DNA of 64,000 nt, taken from positions 448,501-512,500 of the forward strand of contig JAWDGP010004715.1 in NCBI GenBank assembly GCA_033675545.1, given 5' to 3'. Origin of the DNA: Elysia crispata. Its lineage: Eukaryota; Mollusca; Gastropoda; Plakobranchidae. A model generated the notes under the pieces. That model was not told the DNA's origin and did no database searches. It saw only the letters and a program-made list of their open reading frames with translations. A program made the position numbers and the translations under genes. Shown one piece after another: positions 1-58,652 of this stretch (positions are counted from its first letter, which is position 1; the number at the start of each line of letters is the position of its first letter).

Positions 1-3000
1 TAAGGAAGCCAGTTTTTATGATAACAACATTAGGCATTCTTTACTCCAAAACCATATGTTGTAGATTATCCGTGCCAAAAACTACTTCAAACCCTTTTTC
101 TGTCACTTGTACCACTACAGATTTCTTCCGTATTTTTTTCCCATTTTCCTGTTATCTTGAGTTCACCTGTCTCATCGCTTCTGCCTCTTGTCTTGGCGAT
201 GTTATCACAGACTGGACAGAGGGAATTTTATCCTTCACCGCTCTCTGGCCTCAAGGAAGGTTTTGTCTGGTTTATCGGTTAGGAAACCACAACTGCGTGT
301 ACTTTACTTAACGTTTATTTGTTACTTTGTAATTTTTTTATTTTTTTTTTTGGGCGGGGGGGGGGGGGGGGGGGGGGGGGGGTTAGTGTCGTGTATGTTG
401 GGTTTTTGTTATTGTTGCTGTTGTTGTCTTTGTTGTTGGTGGGTTTTTTTCTTTTCTGCCTCTCACTTACAGTTATTATTTTGATTTTTATCCCAAGCAC
501 TTTATTGATATTTTAGAAGGGAAAAAAAACAATGTAAATTTTTTAATTTTTTTTTTTAGTTGTCGGAAAGCTACAATGTCTTCTCATTGCAAAAATCAAG
601 TTAGAAAGTTTAATAGCCTTTGAAGTGATAGATATATAATAAAAATTATGTTCAAAGACCTCTGAAACTTCGCTACGACAAATGTAGAAAAAAACGCGTT
701 ACCGCTCGCGAATAAAACTAAGCTGTCATCAACGTTTCTTGGAAGATTTTATTACGCAGTGGCAGGCAGAGAACAGTCATGATGTCATATTGGCGCTGCC
801 CAAGTGAGTCAGAAGATGGTTGAGTAGGTAGAGGTTCAAACTCCAACCACTAAACCTTAGTCTCACTCTCAGCTTGAGGCACCGATAGGGAATCTCTGCG
901 TACCTCTTGGCCATCAGGCTGAACTATGTCAAGCCTTACAGCGCCCGTGCCTGGCTGTTAGGTAAGCAATATACTTCCTTCTCTTCGCCGTTTAAGAATC
1001 CTGTGGATGATAATTATGCAGCACAATGTTACTCACCTGAGTAGCTCGCCTAGCCTCACACACTCACACGAGGTCTAGTTCTGGTACTGTACCCTACTTC
1101 CTGTGTGTAGAGAAGGATGTGGAACTGTGTGCTTGCAGACCTGTAGGTAATGGCGTATGCCATGAAAGGTGGTATGTCACGGAGATAGCGGGAGTGTGTA
1201 GGTGGAAGAGGAGGGAAGGGGAGAGAGAGAGAGTGTATGTGTGTGTGTGTGTGTGTGTGTGAGGGAGGGGAGGGGGTTCAGGGAAATATTTAGTTAGCTG
1301 TACGGATAAGTAAGAGAACCTGCACTTATATTCATTGACGACGTACTTAATTATTTTTTTTATTAAATAAAAATCAAAATGCATGGGAAATTTGTAAAGC
1401 TCGTAAAACCTGATCACACGAAAGAAAAAGACTGTGAGTGAGGGAAGAGAAGGTGGGGGAAAGAGGAATTTACGATATAAATTGGGAAGATTTGCATGGC
1501 TCAGAAACTACAAGATGTCTTTAGGAGTGGATCAAGTAATAGGTTAAATAGGGATAAGAACCATTCTCAAAATTGCAGAGTTCATCTGCAGAAGTTTATC
1601 TGCGTTTTAATGATGGTTTGAATTTTTTTAATTACTGACAGGCATTTTTTATCTAATCAAGAAAAAGGTATTTTTTATTTATAATCTAAACCATTTTGGT
1701 GCTTAATTTTTTTTAATTAGTTTATATAAATTAACTGAAGAGAAAAAAAGGACACAAAAGTTGCTTTTTCTCTCGTGTAAGCATTCTACACTCGTAAAGA
1801 TAGTCATAGCTTTTTTACAGATTTTAAAGACAACAGTTTTTCTTTACTACTATTTAATCATCCCACTTTTTTACCTTCTAATCAGTTCTTAATCTTTTCC
1901 CCCTAAAGTTATCTTATCTTATCTTATTTTCATCTGTTTCCAAATCAGTTCCTGCCTCCTCTTCTTTCCTCTTCGATGTTTCCTCTTTTTGCCCTAATAC
2001 CTCTCATTTTTTTTCCACTACCCCTGTTTGCCTGTTTTGTATCTCAGGTTATTTCTTATGTTGCTTTGTGTTTGGGTTATTCTACCTGAGATCAGTAACA
2101 GCTGTATCTAACAGGCGCCTTACTTTACGTTCCCACGAGGCGGCATCAATTTTCAGAACTGACGGTTCTTAAACAACAAGGCATTGACCTGAGAAATGTT
2201 TTTTAGTGTAGAAAGGTGTGTGTGTGTGTGGGGGGGGGTCATTCTTATTAATTTTGTTTTGAGTAAGATAGATCCAAGAGGAGAGGGAGAAAGAGAGAGA
2301 CAAACAGTTAGTCATACCGTGAGAGAGAGATAAAGAGAGAAAACTTGACATGCTCTCACGAAGTAGTAATATATGAATCAGACCTAAGATTACTCTTTCG
2401 TTATTTCATGACTTACGGGTTGGCAAAACGTCAACGTTATATTTATCTTAGTAAGTCTTCGACAACATATTATAATCTCATACAATCGCAGAGCACCAGT
2501 TATATCTTAAATACAGAACCCAACAACATCGCGATGAATTGAAAACGTTTTTCACTTTTCTTTTTTATTCCTTCTTTTTGTAGTCTGTAGAGTAAGAAAA
2601 CACTCGGCAGCTTAGAATTACTATAATGGTGACATTTTCTTATCTCTTTTATTCTCTCTATCTCTCTGTGAATCACTCACTAACACACCCACACACACAC
2701 ACATACTCATTCTTATATTCTCTGGATGTTACTATCTATCATTCTTACCACCTCTTTTTATACCTAGATCTTTTTCTCTGCTCCCATCGTAAATTCCCTT
2801 GTTACTCTGCTATGTACAACAGGTATTTGCTAGGAAATTCTTCCTAGCCCTGGTTTTTTTTTTCCTCTTTGTCCTCTCGCCTTAGATCCTGTGTATAATA
2901 TCCTACAACCCCTGACGCGCTCGCCCAAAGATATACACAACACAGGTAGCTATAAATACCTTGAGGCTCCCTCTTCTTCCTCAAGATCTCAAGATGGCTG

Positions 3001-3861
3001 TAAAAAAATTTCTTTGAGGAGCTTATGAGACTAAGAAATCGAGAAAACATTCACCCCCTTCCCTCGCCCTCCCCTCTAGCTGAAGTTGGAGCGGTCTCTA
3101 TACCTGGTAGAACAGTAACGGTAATTGGTGAGTGGAATGTATTGCATCTCAGCATCAACAGTGAGCGATGAGTAGAGGCCCGGTTCACGCGTGCGCTATG
3201 AGTCATGGCCTTCTCCCTTTCTTCTTACCTGAAAATCACTCAGTCAAACACATGATAAACACACCCTAGCCCTCTGCATGCAATACAGTTTTTAACATCT
3301 GACTTGAAGTAGATATATATTCCGTCTTCAATTGCAGGAAAAAAATATGAAGGAGGTGGGTTTGTTTGGGGTTTTTTTTTTCGGAAAAAAATTTAACGAT
3401 TTTTATCATTGGGTGAAATATTTCGAATATTTCCAATTGAATTTCACAGGTGACTTTATGAATATTAGGTTTTCATTCCTTTTTGCAATCAGTATAAAAT
3501 CTCCATTTCTTTATATGTAATTGTGGTAGGATCTTATCTTTCCTTCATTGGGGGGGTCATCTATAATGTGTGTCAGTCAGGCACTTTGGTTGTCTTGTAT
3601 CCAGTAGTGATTTTAAAGACAATTTGTAGTGTGTGGACTCTATCAATCATATATAACAACTTATTTCAGCTTAATCGACGGTGACCAATTTGTTACATGA
3701 TCATCATACCGACAGACTGATATAACAAAAAAGATTTTTTGTATTCGGTACACACAACGATTTAAATATGAAGACAATATTGAGAGAGAGAGAGAGAGAT
3801 GGGGGGAAGAGAGAGACAGACAGGCAGACAGATAGAGACAAAGAGAGAGACAGACAGAGAG

Positions 3862-3901
<40 letters not shown>

Positions 3902-4351
3902 CAGAATAAATGTCATAAATACAATAAGATCAACTATTTAATACATTTAGCCGATTTCTTTCAAACCTACCTTCGAATTTCATTTATGCGAAAATTTTGA
4001 AATTTCGGCACGCTCTGAGCAGGAACAAGTTTTCTTTGATTCAAGAGTTTTTCGTTCTGCAACCAAATTTAAAAAGTGAGGGTGGATAAAAAAAAAAAGG
4101 GGGGGGGGGTGCAGATTATAACTAATAATTTTAAACTATCGTCATGAAATATTATGATCAGCTATGGGGCCTAGTCAATATTTGTGCAGAAAGGAAAGTA
4201 TTAATATATTTCCTCTTCAGAGATTTAGGAAAATTCATGGAATTTCTAAATACCTTGTATTTCTATATTTAAAGTAGACTTTTTGTGTATCTGTGAAGAA
4301 GTTCAGAAGAGTTATACAGAGAACAAATTAATCTCCATTCCCAAAAAAAGA

Positions 4352-4356
<5 letters not shown>
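1..4356. other. 5' intergenic flank, no gene recognised
   Basis: AT-rich non-coding DNA. It contains a 27-base G run at 356-382, short GT and GA tracts near 1229-1261 and 2280-2340, GA tracts with GACA interruptions at 3782-3896, and a G run at 4099-4109. All reading frames are short and driven by these repeats. A sequence resembling a tRNA B box lies near 833-844, but no convincing A box accompanies it. Confidence 0.6.
356..382 (+). repeat. poly-G run
   Basis: Twenty-seven consecutive G follow a T-rich stretch. Runs of this kind can form G-quadruplexes, and they are also frequent assembly or length-polymorphism sites. Shorter G runs occur at 4099-4109, 5259-5274, 11553-11563, 27288-27302 and 28294-28308. 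Confidence 0.9.

Positions 4357-4410
<54 letters not shown>
4357..4410. repeat. (TA)27 microsatellite
   Basis: Perfect TA dinucleotide array, self-complementary and therefore able to form a hairpin or cruciform. Confidence 0.95.
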
Positions 4411-4412
<2 letters not shown>

Positions 4413-4982
4413 ATGCTGATTCACATTCACAAACCATGAACCATCTATTGCTATATGTGTGTGTTGCTTGTATAAAAAAAAATATGGCATTAAAAAATCA
4501 ATAAACAAAATAATAGCATACAAGATACTTAGAACCTTTGTTTTGGTATAACACGTTGTTATATAGACACTGTGGCCTGAATTGGAATAATGTTTTGTTT
4601 AACTTATTTCATTTCATACTTTTCAAAATAGTTGTACTTATAAATTTATATTGATTATCGAATGAGCTGAGGTAAACTGCTGTAACCATAGAAGGCCCAA
4701 ATGCAAAAGTAATCAAACATGCGAAAGAAACGCACAGCATTTTTTGCAATTCTTTTTCAGTCACTCTCCATTTTGCAGTAATTTGCGAATATGCCTCATT
4801 TCATTTGTAACCAATAGTTTCAACGGGTTTTGAGTTACAAACTTGTTTTTTTTTCACCCTCTCCTTGTTCAATCCTTGTCTACCATGGAGCACCGTCGAT
4901 CAGTGGAATAGGTGTCACGCCATCATTCTTATCTGTCTGTGGATCTGTCTGATACTCTACATGTGTGTTTGCCTGTCATTCT

Positions 4983-4985
<3 letters not shown>

Positions 4986-5055
<70 letters not shown>
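4986..5055. repeat. (TC)n microsatellite
   Basis: Perfect TC array of about 70 bp. It is followed to about 5170 by a degenerate pyrimidine-rich stretch that keeps several spurious reading frames open. Confidence 0.95.
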
Positions 5056-5060
<5 letters not shown>

Positions 5061-5458
5061 TTTTCTCTATCTTTCTCTCTCTCCTTTTATCCTCTCTCTT
5101 TTTCTTTCTCTCTCTCTCTCCTTTCATTCTATCTCTCTTTCTTCCTCTCTCACTCCCTTTACTCTTTCTCTTCCGATTATTAAATTTCTTGATCTATCGA
5201 TATGTTGTAGATCGGCAATTAGAGACGTAAAAAGACATTAAAAAAATCTGATAGAAGAGGGGGGGGGGGGGGGGTAGAAATGTGAGACAATATAAAGGGT
5301 ATATAAAAAATAAAAGAGAGTTAGGGAGAGACAGAGTTATGAAAGATTCACTAGAGTAGAGACAAAGAGAGTAGCTCGGACAGATGAAGAACGATTAAAG
5401 AAGGGATCTGAGACAGACGGAAATAATAGCCAAGGGATGTAACTGTTTTCCGATCAAG

Positions 5459-5700
5459 CATGTCCTTCCAGAAGTTCATAATTGTTGTCTTCTTTCGAGG
5501 CAAGTCACAGCTCGCATGGCGGTCCATCACCATCTCACCTGTCACAGACCGTAACACAAGATGTACAGTCATGCCGACAAGATTGCGTACATTACCAGCT
5601 GGTCAAGGGATCATACAAACCATTAAAACAGCGAAACAATATGCTGATACTGGACACTGGGCAGCAGATGTAACAATGGGCAGTATGGGTCATTTTAGGT
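5459..5700 (+). other. balanced-composition segment, possible orphan exon or transposon remnant
   Basis: Within repeat-rich flank, about 240 bp has ordinary base composition and stays open in two overlapping + frames. It ends at a plausible splice donor (a GTCAGT after position 5699). One frame encodes residues such as TLPAGQGIIQTIKTAKQ, the other DVQSCRQDCVHYQLVKG. I recognise neither. It could be an exon of an upstream gene, a mobile-element fossil or chance. No partner exon was found. Confidence 0.2.
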
Positions 5701-5869
5701 CAGTGTTTTCCTTTCGTTTCATGCCTCTTTGATTATAATCTACAGCGCAAACTTCGTTCATGGAAGACATATTTGTACACTCAATATGGACCACCTCAGT
5801 GCAGAATAAGAAGATGATATTGTAAATTTACCTGCGATGTTGCGATAGAAAGTTATAATAATAATGATA

Positions 5870-7391
<1,522 letters not shown>

Positions 7392-9813
7392 AACTCTCTA
7401 TCTCTCTCTTCACCGTCTTAGATAATACTACATATTATTTTTTATTTCTTTGAGAAGCTAACTACTTAAACAAACACGCTACTGAAAGTTCAAGAAGGGC
7501 AATAAAATGACTTATGTTGAAATACATAGATAATAAAATTATCGATAGTAACAAAGCAAACCACGAGCTGCTTTTTGTAAGGAGAGAGGTGGAGGTATGA
7601 AGGAGGCCTTTGAAGTGATAGTTTGTCAAGTTTGTCCTGAGTCAACACCGAGATTCGGTTTCTCTAAGTACCTCTCAACTTGCTGACATGACATGACATG
7701 ACACAGGACAGCGAGGTTCTCAAGTTACCTAGTTCTAGATTTACACCGAGTTTCCTACCTGACTAACAGCGACAAAAATACACCTGTCGAGATTTATCAT
7801 AAGAACTTATCATAATTATGTTTAAGATGTACCCACTCATTTGAACCTCCCCTCATTTCTATCATGATGTATTTAGGATCTTCTATTAGATTTCATATAA
7901 AATCCATGTGAGATGAATACTCAGTCTATCGCTGACATGTTGTGGCTTTTATTACGATGCCTATCGAAGGAAATATCATTGAGCCACTTTCTATTTAGGT
8001 TATCACTCGTCGCCATTCAACAGCAAAACTTTCCCAAGTGTCTTGAAAAGAATAAAGTACTGATAGCCATCTAGCGCTTGAAGGCTATTATGTGTGATTG
8101 TGTGGTGGTTGGTCCAACCCATTGGTTTTTTGTTTTTTTTTAATGCAATCTTTGCGTAGTATGCGGTTCAGAAGTGTAAGATACGACCCTTATGTTGACA
8201 GATTGTCTATAATCAGCAGTGACATCACCCTCTCCCTCCTACACTATTGTAGAAATAGTGTCGTCCTTTCTCGACGACCTTGTCAGAGAGTTATATATTG
8301 CCTTTTGAGGTTAACCTCATTTACAGGCTAGATGGGGTATTACTGCCTCTCTGTATAGAGAGTCCAGCTATCATAAACCACTAAATGAGTGCTCAGGCAG
8401 CGGTCAAGTGTTAACCTACCTGTCGATATGACAATTAAGATTCCGAATCAGTGTCTGTCCGACACATAAAAGTACAATACCCGCTTTTTATTTCAAAATA
8501 AAGTCATTAGATTTTGTACACGTTCATTTTGTTCAGTTCACAAGATCTTTTTTTTTCAACTTCATTCCCCTCTCTTTTTTATTGTTGACTCATTCATATC
8601 CTGCACTATTGGGCTGATAAAGAGAAAATTAGTTTTTCTTTTATTTTACGCTAAAATCTTCTTACACAAGCTAATGTAGGCCCAGTCAGCTAATTATGTC
8701 GAAATTCATTGAACTTAACTAAATCTCTTGTGGGATTTCTAGTCATAGTCATCTATCTCGGATCGGAGTATCATTTTTGTGGCATCCCAGACCATCCAAC
8801 ACTAGACGGTTATATTGAGTTCAATCTCTATCGAGAAGAGGAAAAATAAGAATAGAAAAAGAAAATGGCTTTGGTTAACACGCGTTTTTCATATTATTAA
8901 TCTTGTTGAATCCTTTTTTGTAATGAGAGTGTACACTCATAAGATTCATCCAAAAAAAAAAAAAAAAACAGATTATGAACCTTTTGGATTCAGTTTTTTG
9001 TTTGTTTTGGGTTTTTTTGTTTTGTTTTTTTTTTTTGTTTTTTGTTTTTTGTTGTTTTTTTTAAGGTTCTGGCACAACCAAGAAAAGGCCAAATGCGTGT
9101 TTTTTGTTTTGTTTTTTGTTTTTTTTTTCGGTTAGGAGTTGTTCCAACACTAATGGTCTGTTAAGGTCACACAAAGTAATATAGTAATATCACTATCTCT
9201 CTCTAGGTCTCTTTGTCTATCGATTTTTCGAACTCCCTCTCTATCTATCAATCCATTTGTCTATCTATCTAACATCTTATTACCCATTCTCTAGTACAGC
9301 TGTCCAGATCATGCAACCAGATCGCATCTTCGCAATGTGAGCCAAGAGATTATTGAAAACAAAACCAGGGTTTACATCTAATTGTAAAATGTGATTCTTC
9401 TGTTACGTTTCAGTAAGCAAGCCTTGATAAAAATTAGTTTCAAACAATTGCAGAAATGAATTAAGTTTAATTAATGAAACATGACACATTTTCAATTTAA
9501 ATTTCCTATTCTGATTCTTGCAAAAGCAAAGGTTCTCTCAACTCCTGCGAAACGTAGAGCTCGTACGTCGAAAGTATCATTAGAGATTCTAGATCTGATT
9601 CTTTGGCAGGGGGGTAAGTTTGCCGAAATGTCATGCTCGAAGTTTGTAGAATGAGCTAACGTAGAGTTCCATCAAATGTAAACAATTCTCTCCACCTCTC
9701 TCGCATTTACTCTTTCTCCGAATTTCCCTGGCTGTCTTTCTATTATTCTCAGTCCATTTTTATCTCTCCCTCTCTCACTCAGCCGTCCTCCTATCTACTG
9801 TCTCTGTCTCTCG

Positions 9814-9819
<6 letters not shown>
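7392..9819. other. intergenic, no feature recognised
   Basis: AT-rich non-coding DNA with a short (TGACA)n near 7686-7702 and T-rich low-complexity stretches with TTTTTG repeats at about 8990-9130. No gene or mobile element could be supported. Confidence 0.5.

Positions 9820-9899
<80 letters not shown>
9820..9899. repeat. (TC)n microsatellite
   Basis: Perfect TC array of about 80 bp within a longer pyrimidine-rich stretch (about 9690-9970). Confidence 0.95.
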
Positions 9900-9900
<1 letters not shown>

Positions 9901-10862
9901 CCTCTCTCTCTTTCTCTATCTATCTATCTATTTATCAGTCCATCTCTCTTTCTCTCTCTCCCACCTATCTGCATCTCTTTCTTTCTCTCTCGGCCCTCCC
10001 CACTCCTCATCCAGGTCACTATCTACCTCTTGATACTCCATGACATGTCTTAGCCGCCAGCTTATTGGCTTAGAACATGTGTCCACCTCAAAGGTTAACA
10101 TGATGGTAGAAGTAGCATAAATTAATATAAAGTATGAATAGCAGTACTTAAGGCTTGTACTCAAAAGATTAAGAGCGTATCCAGAAAAAAAAAATGTGTT
10201 TCCTTAATTTCATATTTCCTCTCGAGGGAATAAGAATGCTTAGTTTCCAAATGAAATGTTTACACATGGTTTACGGAGTCTCAAAAGAAGCGATTTCTAT
10301 CAAAACTAGCTTTAGATTAACATGTGTTATTGTTTCCCCAGTGCTGTATATCAAGCTTTTCAGATGCGACCACTGCGTCGAACACATTTCTTAGATCTAG
10401 CTAAGTTTTGCCCTTTTGAACCGGCTGGTATTCTACAGTTTGAAAGACTAAAACTCTCCTTTTCCATTCAAGAAGAATCTCAACTAACCGGATTTTTTTA
10501 GAGAAGAGGTCAAGGTTACAGTGAAGAGCATTTTGAGTTAATGTTCGCTGATCCCGGAAAGCTTTCTTTAAAATCCCTTGACCGTGAAAAGCTTTTCAAG
10601 AAACTTCTTCAAGCGTCTCCAAGGTCCAGCGTTGGTAGGAGCCAGAAAGTAATCTGGGTAATATTGATTCTGGACATATAGCACGAAACTTAAGACTAGA
10701 TCCTAAACTAGTAGGCAGTTCTTTCATAAACTCTTTAAGAGCGGCTGAAACAACATAATTATGTGAATTTCGGGTACTTGATAAAGAAAAGAATTTAACT
10801 TTCCCGCCGCTGGATCAATTTCATCATCATCATTATCATCACCATCAACATTTTTGTTATTT

Positions 10863-11387
<525 letters not shown>

Positions 11388-11513
11388 GATAGCAGTGTTT
11401 CCATTCTGCGTTTAAGAAAAGTACAAATTTGCGTCCTTTGACTCTTTCTCTCCCTCAAAATTCAGTATTGTACATGTATAAAGTTTATCGTCGTACCTTT
11501 CATCCCTTAAATC

Positions 11514-11521
<8 letters not shown>

Positions 11522-11563
<42 letters not shown>
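11522..11563. repeat. (GA)n followed by a G run
   Basis: GA array 11522-11552 running directly into eleven G. Confidence 0.9.
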
Positions 11564-11835
11564 CGAGGGGGGAGCTATGTAGTTTTGCTCTCCAGGCTCT
11601 GCTATGACCTAATGTCAAAAGTGATGTCATAGTGTTACATCCTAGATCTCAGGAAGTCCCCAGGCTGAATCTTGCGTCACGAAATAATGTTCTGTGAGGA
11701 ATGCGATTGAATCTCCTGTTTATATGGGGTCAAATTCTGTGATAACTTTAAAAATGGAAAAAAATGGAGACTGAGAGGAAAATAACTTTCAGTTTATATC
11801 TCAGGATCGGGGAATTTTTAGTGAGATGAAGCTTC

Positions 11836-12199
<364 letters not shown>

Positions 12200-12330
12200 T
12201 TTTATTTTTATTATTATCATACTACTATTTTATTTTTATTATTATCATTACTATTATACTTCAACTACTATCATCATTAATTTGATATTTTGTCCCTCTC
12301 CCTCTCTCGTCATCTCTCCCTTTCTGTCTG

Positions 12331-12336
<6 letters not shown>

Positions 12337-12399
<63 letters not shown>

Positions 12400-12429
12400 G
12401 TTTGCCTCTTTCTCTCTCTCCCTCCCTCC

Positions 12430-12501
<72 letters not shown>
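12337..12501. repeat. two (TC)n arrays
   Basis: TC arrays at 12337-12395 and 12435-12501, separated by a CTGT/TTGCC-interrupted pyrimidine stretch. Confidence 0.95.
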
Positions 12502-12503
<2 letters not shown>

Positions 12504-13374
12504 TTATGAAAGGGTATTATAAAGCAACGTATGCTTGACTTGCGTTTGACCTAAACATAAAAAAAACAATCCCTTCATCCCTTTTTTCACTAACAATATT
12601 GACATTTCATAGAAATTGAAATAAAAAAAACATACATAATAGAAGATTTATATGAAATGCGTGAATATCAGCTTGAAGTTAGCAAACTTATCAAAATCTA
12701 AAGTGAAGAAACCTAACAAAAGGGTGATGCTCTGCAGTTGCTGTGTGTAGAAGGAGTGACCTGACGTAACCCATAACTTAATGAACCCGTGTGGTTCTTG
12801 GTCCAGCTGAGTGCGTCACATGCCCCACTGGGCAGGACCGGTGTGGTCAGTCAGACAGGAAGCACTAGGAGTAGCTTCATTTAATAAAACTGACCGTATT
12901 GATCAAAATAATGGTGGTTGGCTCTTAAAGTGAATAACTTTATCGTTAAGTCTTTAGGTTCAGTTTAAAAGATGCTGCTTTTGGGTGTTTTAACCATCAA
13001 AGGTCTGTTTTTCGAAGAAGCCAACATTTTACTGTTACGATCTTAAGTAAAATAAGATTATGTTGAAAATAAATAATGATATTCATTACGTACATATATC
13101 TCTCGGGTTTGTTTGTTGTTTTTTTTTAATTAAACTCTGCTTTTCTTCATAACTTTATGGAAAAAAGTTGAATGAGCGGTAAAAGGATTAGCCGACACTT
13201 TGTATTATATCAAAATCATCTACAACAAGTCTACACTATAGTTAGGGTGAAAATCGCAGTTAATTATCCACATTCATTCAGGTATTGACATTTTTTTTTT
13301 TAAGAAACATGATGGGGCATGATTCTTCTATAGATTAAATGAAAGTTTGAAACAGCAGATAACTTCAAAGATTT

Positions 13375-13377
<3 letters not shown>
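12502..13377. other. intergenic, no feature recognised
   Basis: AT-rich DNA with one more GC-rich patch at about 12720-12870. No reading frame, tRNA signature or repeat could be supported. Confidence 0.5.
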
Positions 13378-13725
<348 letters not shown>

Positions 13726-13759
13726 AACGTATTCAGATTCTCCACTTTCTCCATCCCCT

Positions 13760-14290
13760 CTTCCCTCCGTACAATGTTCCGTTTTATGATTCCTGTTTAT
13801 CCCTATGTAACGTGCGACCTTACCGTGCGAGACCAAGGCAGTTCCCAGCCCCCCTCAGGCCGCAGTTTAGAGGGCGGCGCAGAGCTAGGGCCTCCCCAAA
13901 CCTGTTGCAACCTGGCTTGGTTTCATTACTGCTCTGCCTGCTGCCGAAGATCTAGTACCCTTGGGTTTGGGTCTGCTCGTCTGTCAGTCAGGCTATGTCA
14001 CTCGAGGCCAACAGGTTCTAGTGACCATCACCCTCCCTTCCCTGGACACTAGACAGCCTGAACTTGTCCTGGTCTAGACCTAACGTTTTTAACTCCAGGA
14101 GACTAGTCTATGATACAAATAGCCCTGCCCCAGCCTTTACCTGTTTTTTTCCGAGGTCAGTACAAAACGGATTATTAATAGGTCGCAAGGTGACCAGGGC
14201 TGTGAGACCGTGTGCTTGTCCAGGTATGATCAGCCTAAATCGAGATGTACGCCCGTGTCAATTTAGTTACATTGTGTCGTTCATAGTTTA
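13760..14290. promoter_or_regulatory. GC-richer patch upstream of the gene, possible promoter or 5' UTR region
   Basis: This is the most GC-rich unique stretch of the 5' flank and lies 0.7-1.2 kb before the first coding exon. It holds a possible splice donor (CAG|GTATGA at about 14221-14229) that could end a non-coding 5' exon. I see no clear TATA box or initiator, so the transcription start is unknown. Two open frames here (13774-14052 and 14064-14291) resemble nothing I know. Confidence 0.2.
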
Positions 14291-14689
14291 AGTTTCACAT
14301 AATGATATGCACATAGTAAATCTGTGAGTCCTATTGTCTAGAAAGATATCTTTGTGTGCTGCATTAATATTTCGTGAAAGAGGATCATTCATAGCTAGCT
14401 GTGAAACTGCAATGTTACAAACGAAAACCATCGTGGAAAAAGAAAAAGGAAAGCGATATTTAGACTTGTTGTTTTCTCCTATATATAAAATATTATAGAT
14501 CTAGGTGTAGATACAATCTTGTTCTCTGTTCCAACTGCTTGTTTCTCTTATTCTAATCTTGGCAGATTTTCTTTTGAAACGAACAGCTAGATCTTGGCGC
14601 TTAATTTTACAAACTCATCTAGATCTAGACCTAGTGATTTATGAAATTTCAAATCACATCTATTATAATCATTTTTAAACTACTGTTGA

Positions 14690-14762
<73 letters not shown>
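14690..14762. repeat. (ATT)n microsatellite
   Basis: About 24 copies of ATT, about 190 bp upstream of the first coding exon. Confidence 0.95.
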
Positions 14763-14763
<1 letters not shown>

Positions 14764-14952
14764 CCAAAGCTACTTTCTGGACTTGCAATAACCTGTGGAA
14801 GCCTCAATACTGTAGTATACTCTCACAAAACATCACCGGCCGCTTTAACTTATTGATTCGTGGTTCTCTTCCTGCAACTTAAGAATTTTTATAATAACTC
14901 GAACGGGAGATAATTATCCAAGGGATTATGACATTCTGAACAAGGAAAAATC

Positions 14953-58395
<43,443 letters not shown>

Positions 58396-58652
58396 AGATG
58401 AATGACAGAGAGTCACCAAGAGCAAATACCATGACACAACTTAAAATTGCATCTCAACCAGATCTTGTTGATGCAAACATTTTAGATTAAAATTCTAAAA
58501 TATTTGAAAAAGAAAAGAATTTTGTGTTAAGGAATGAGAGCATAAAAAATACATTGTGAAAGATGAAATGAATTTTTAAAATTTCATTTAGTTCAAGTAT
58601 GTAACCACCATGAAAATAAAATTAAGTAAAGCGTATATAAATGTAAAATAAA
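58396..58652 (+). other. proximal 3' UTR with poly(A) signal candidates
   Basis: AATAAA occurs at 58615-58620 and 58647-58652, about 220-250 nt after the stop, so a short 3' UTR is plausible. A later AATAAA lies at 59150-59155. I cannot tell which is used. Confidence 0.5.

Noticed and set aside
780..860. tRNA-derived element suggested by a GGTTCAAACTCC B-box-like sequence
   Set aside because: No credible A box at the right distance and no second copy in the window.
13774..14291. Two + strand frames of 75-92 codons in GC-richer DNA
   Set aside because: No domain, no splice partner in phase and no conserved-looking motif. Kept only as a possible promoter or 5' UTR region.
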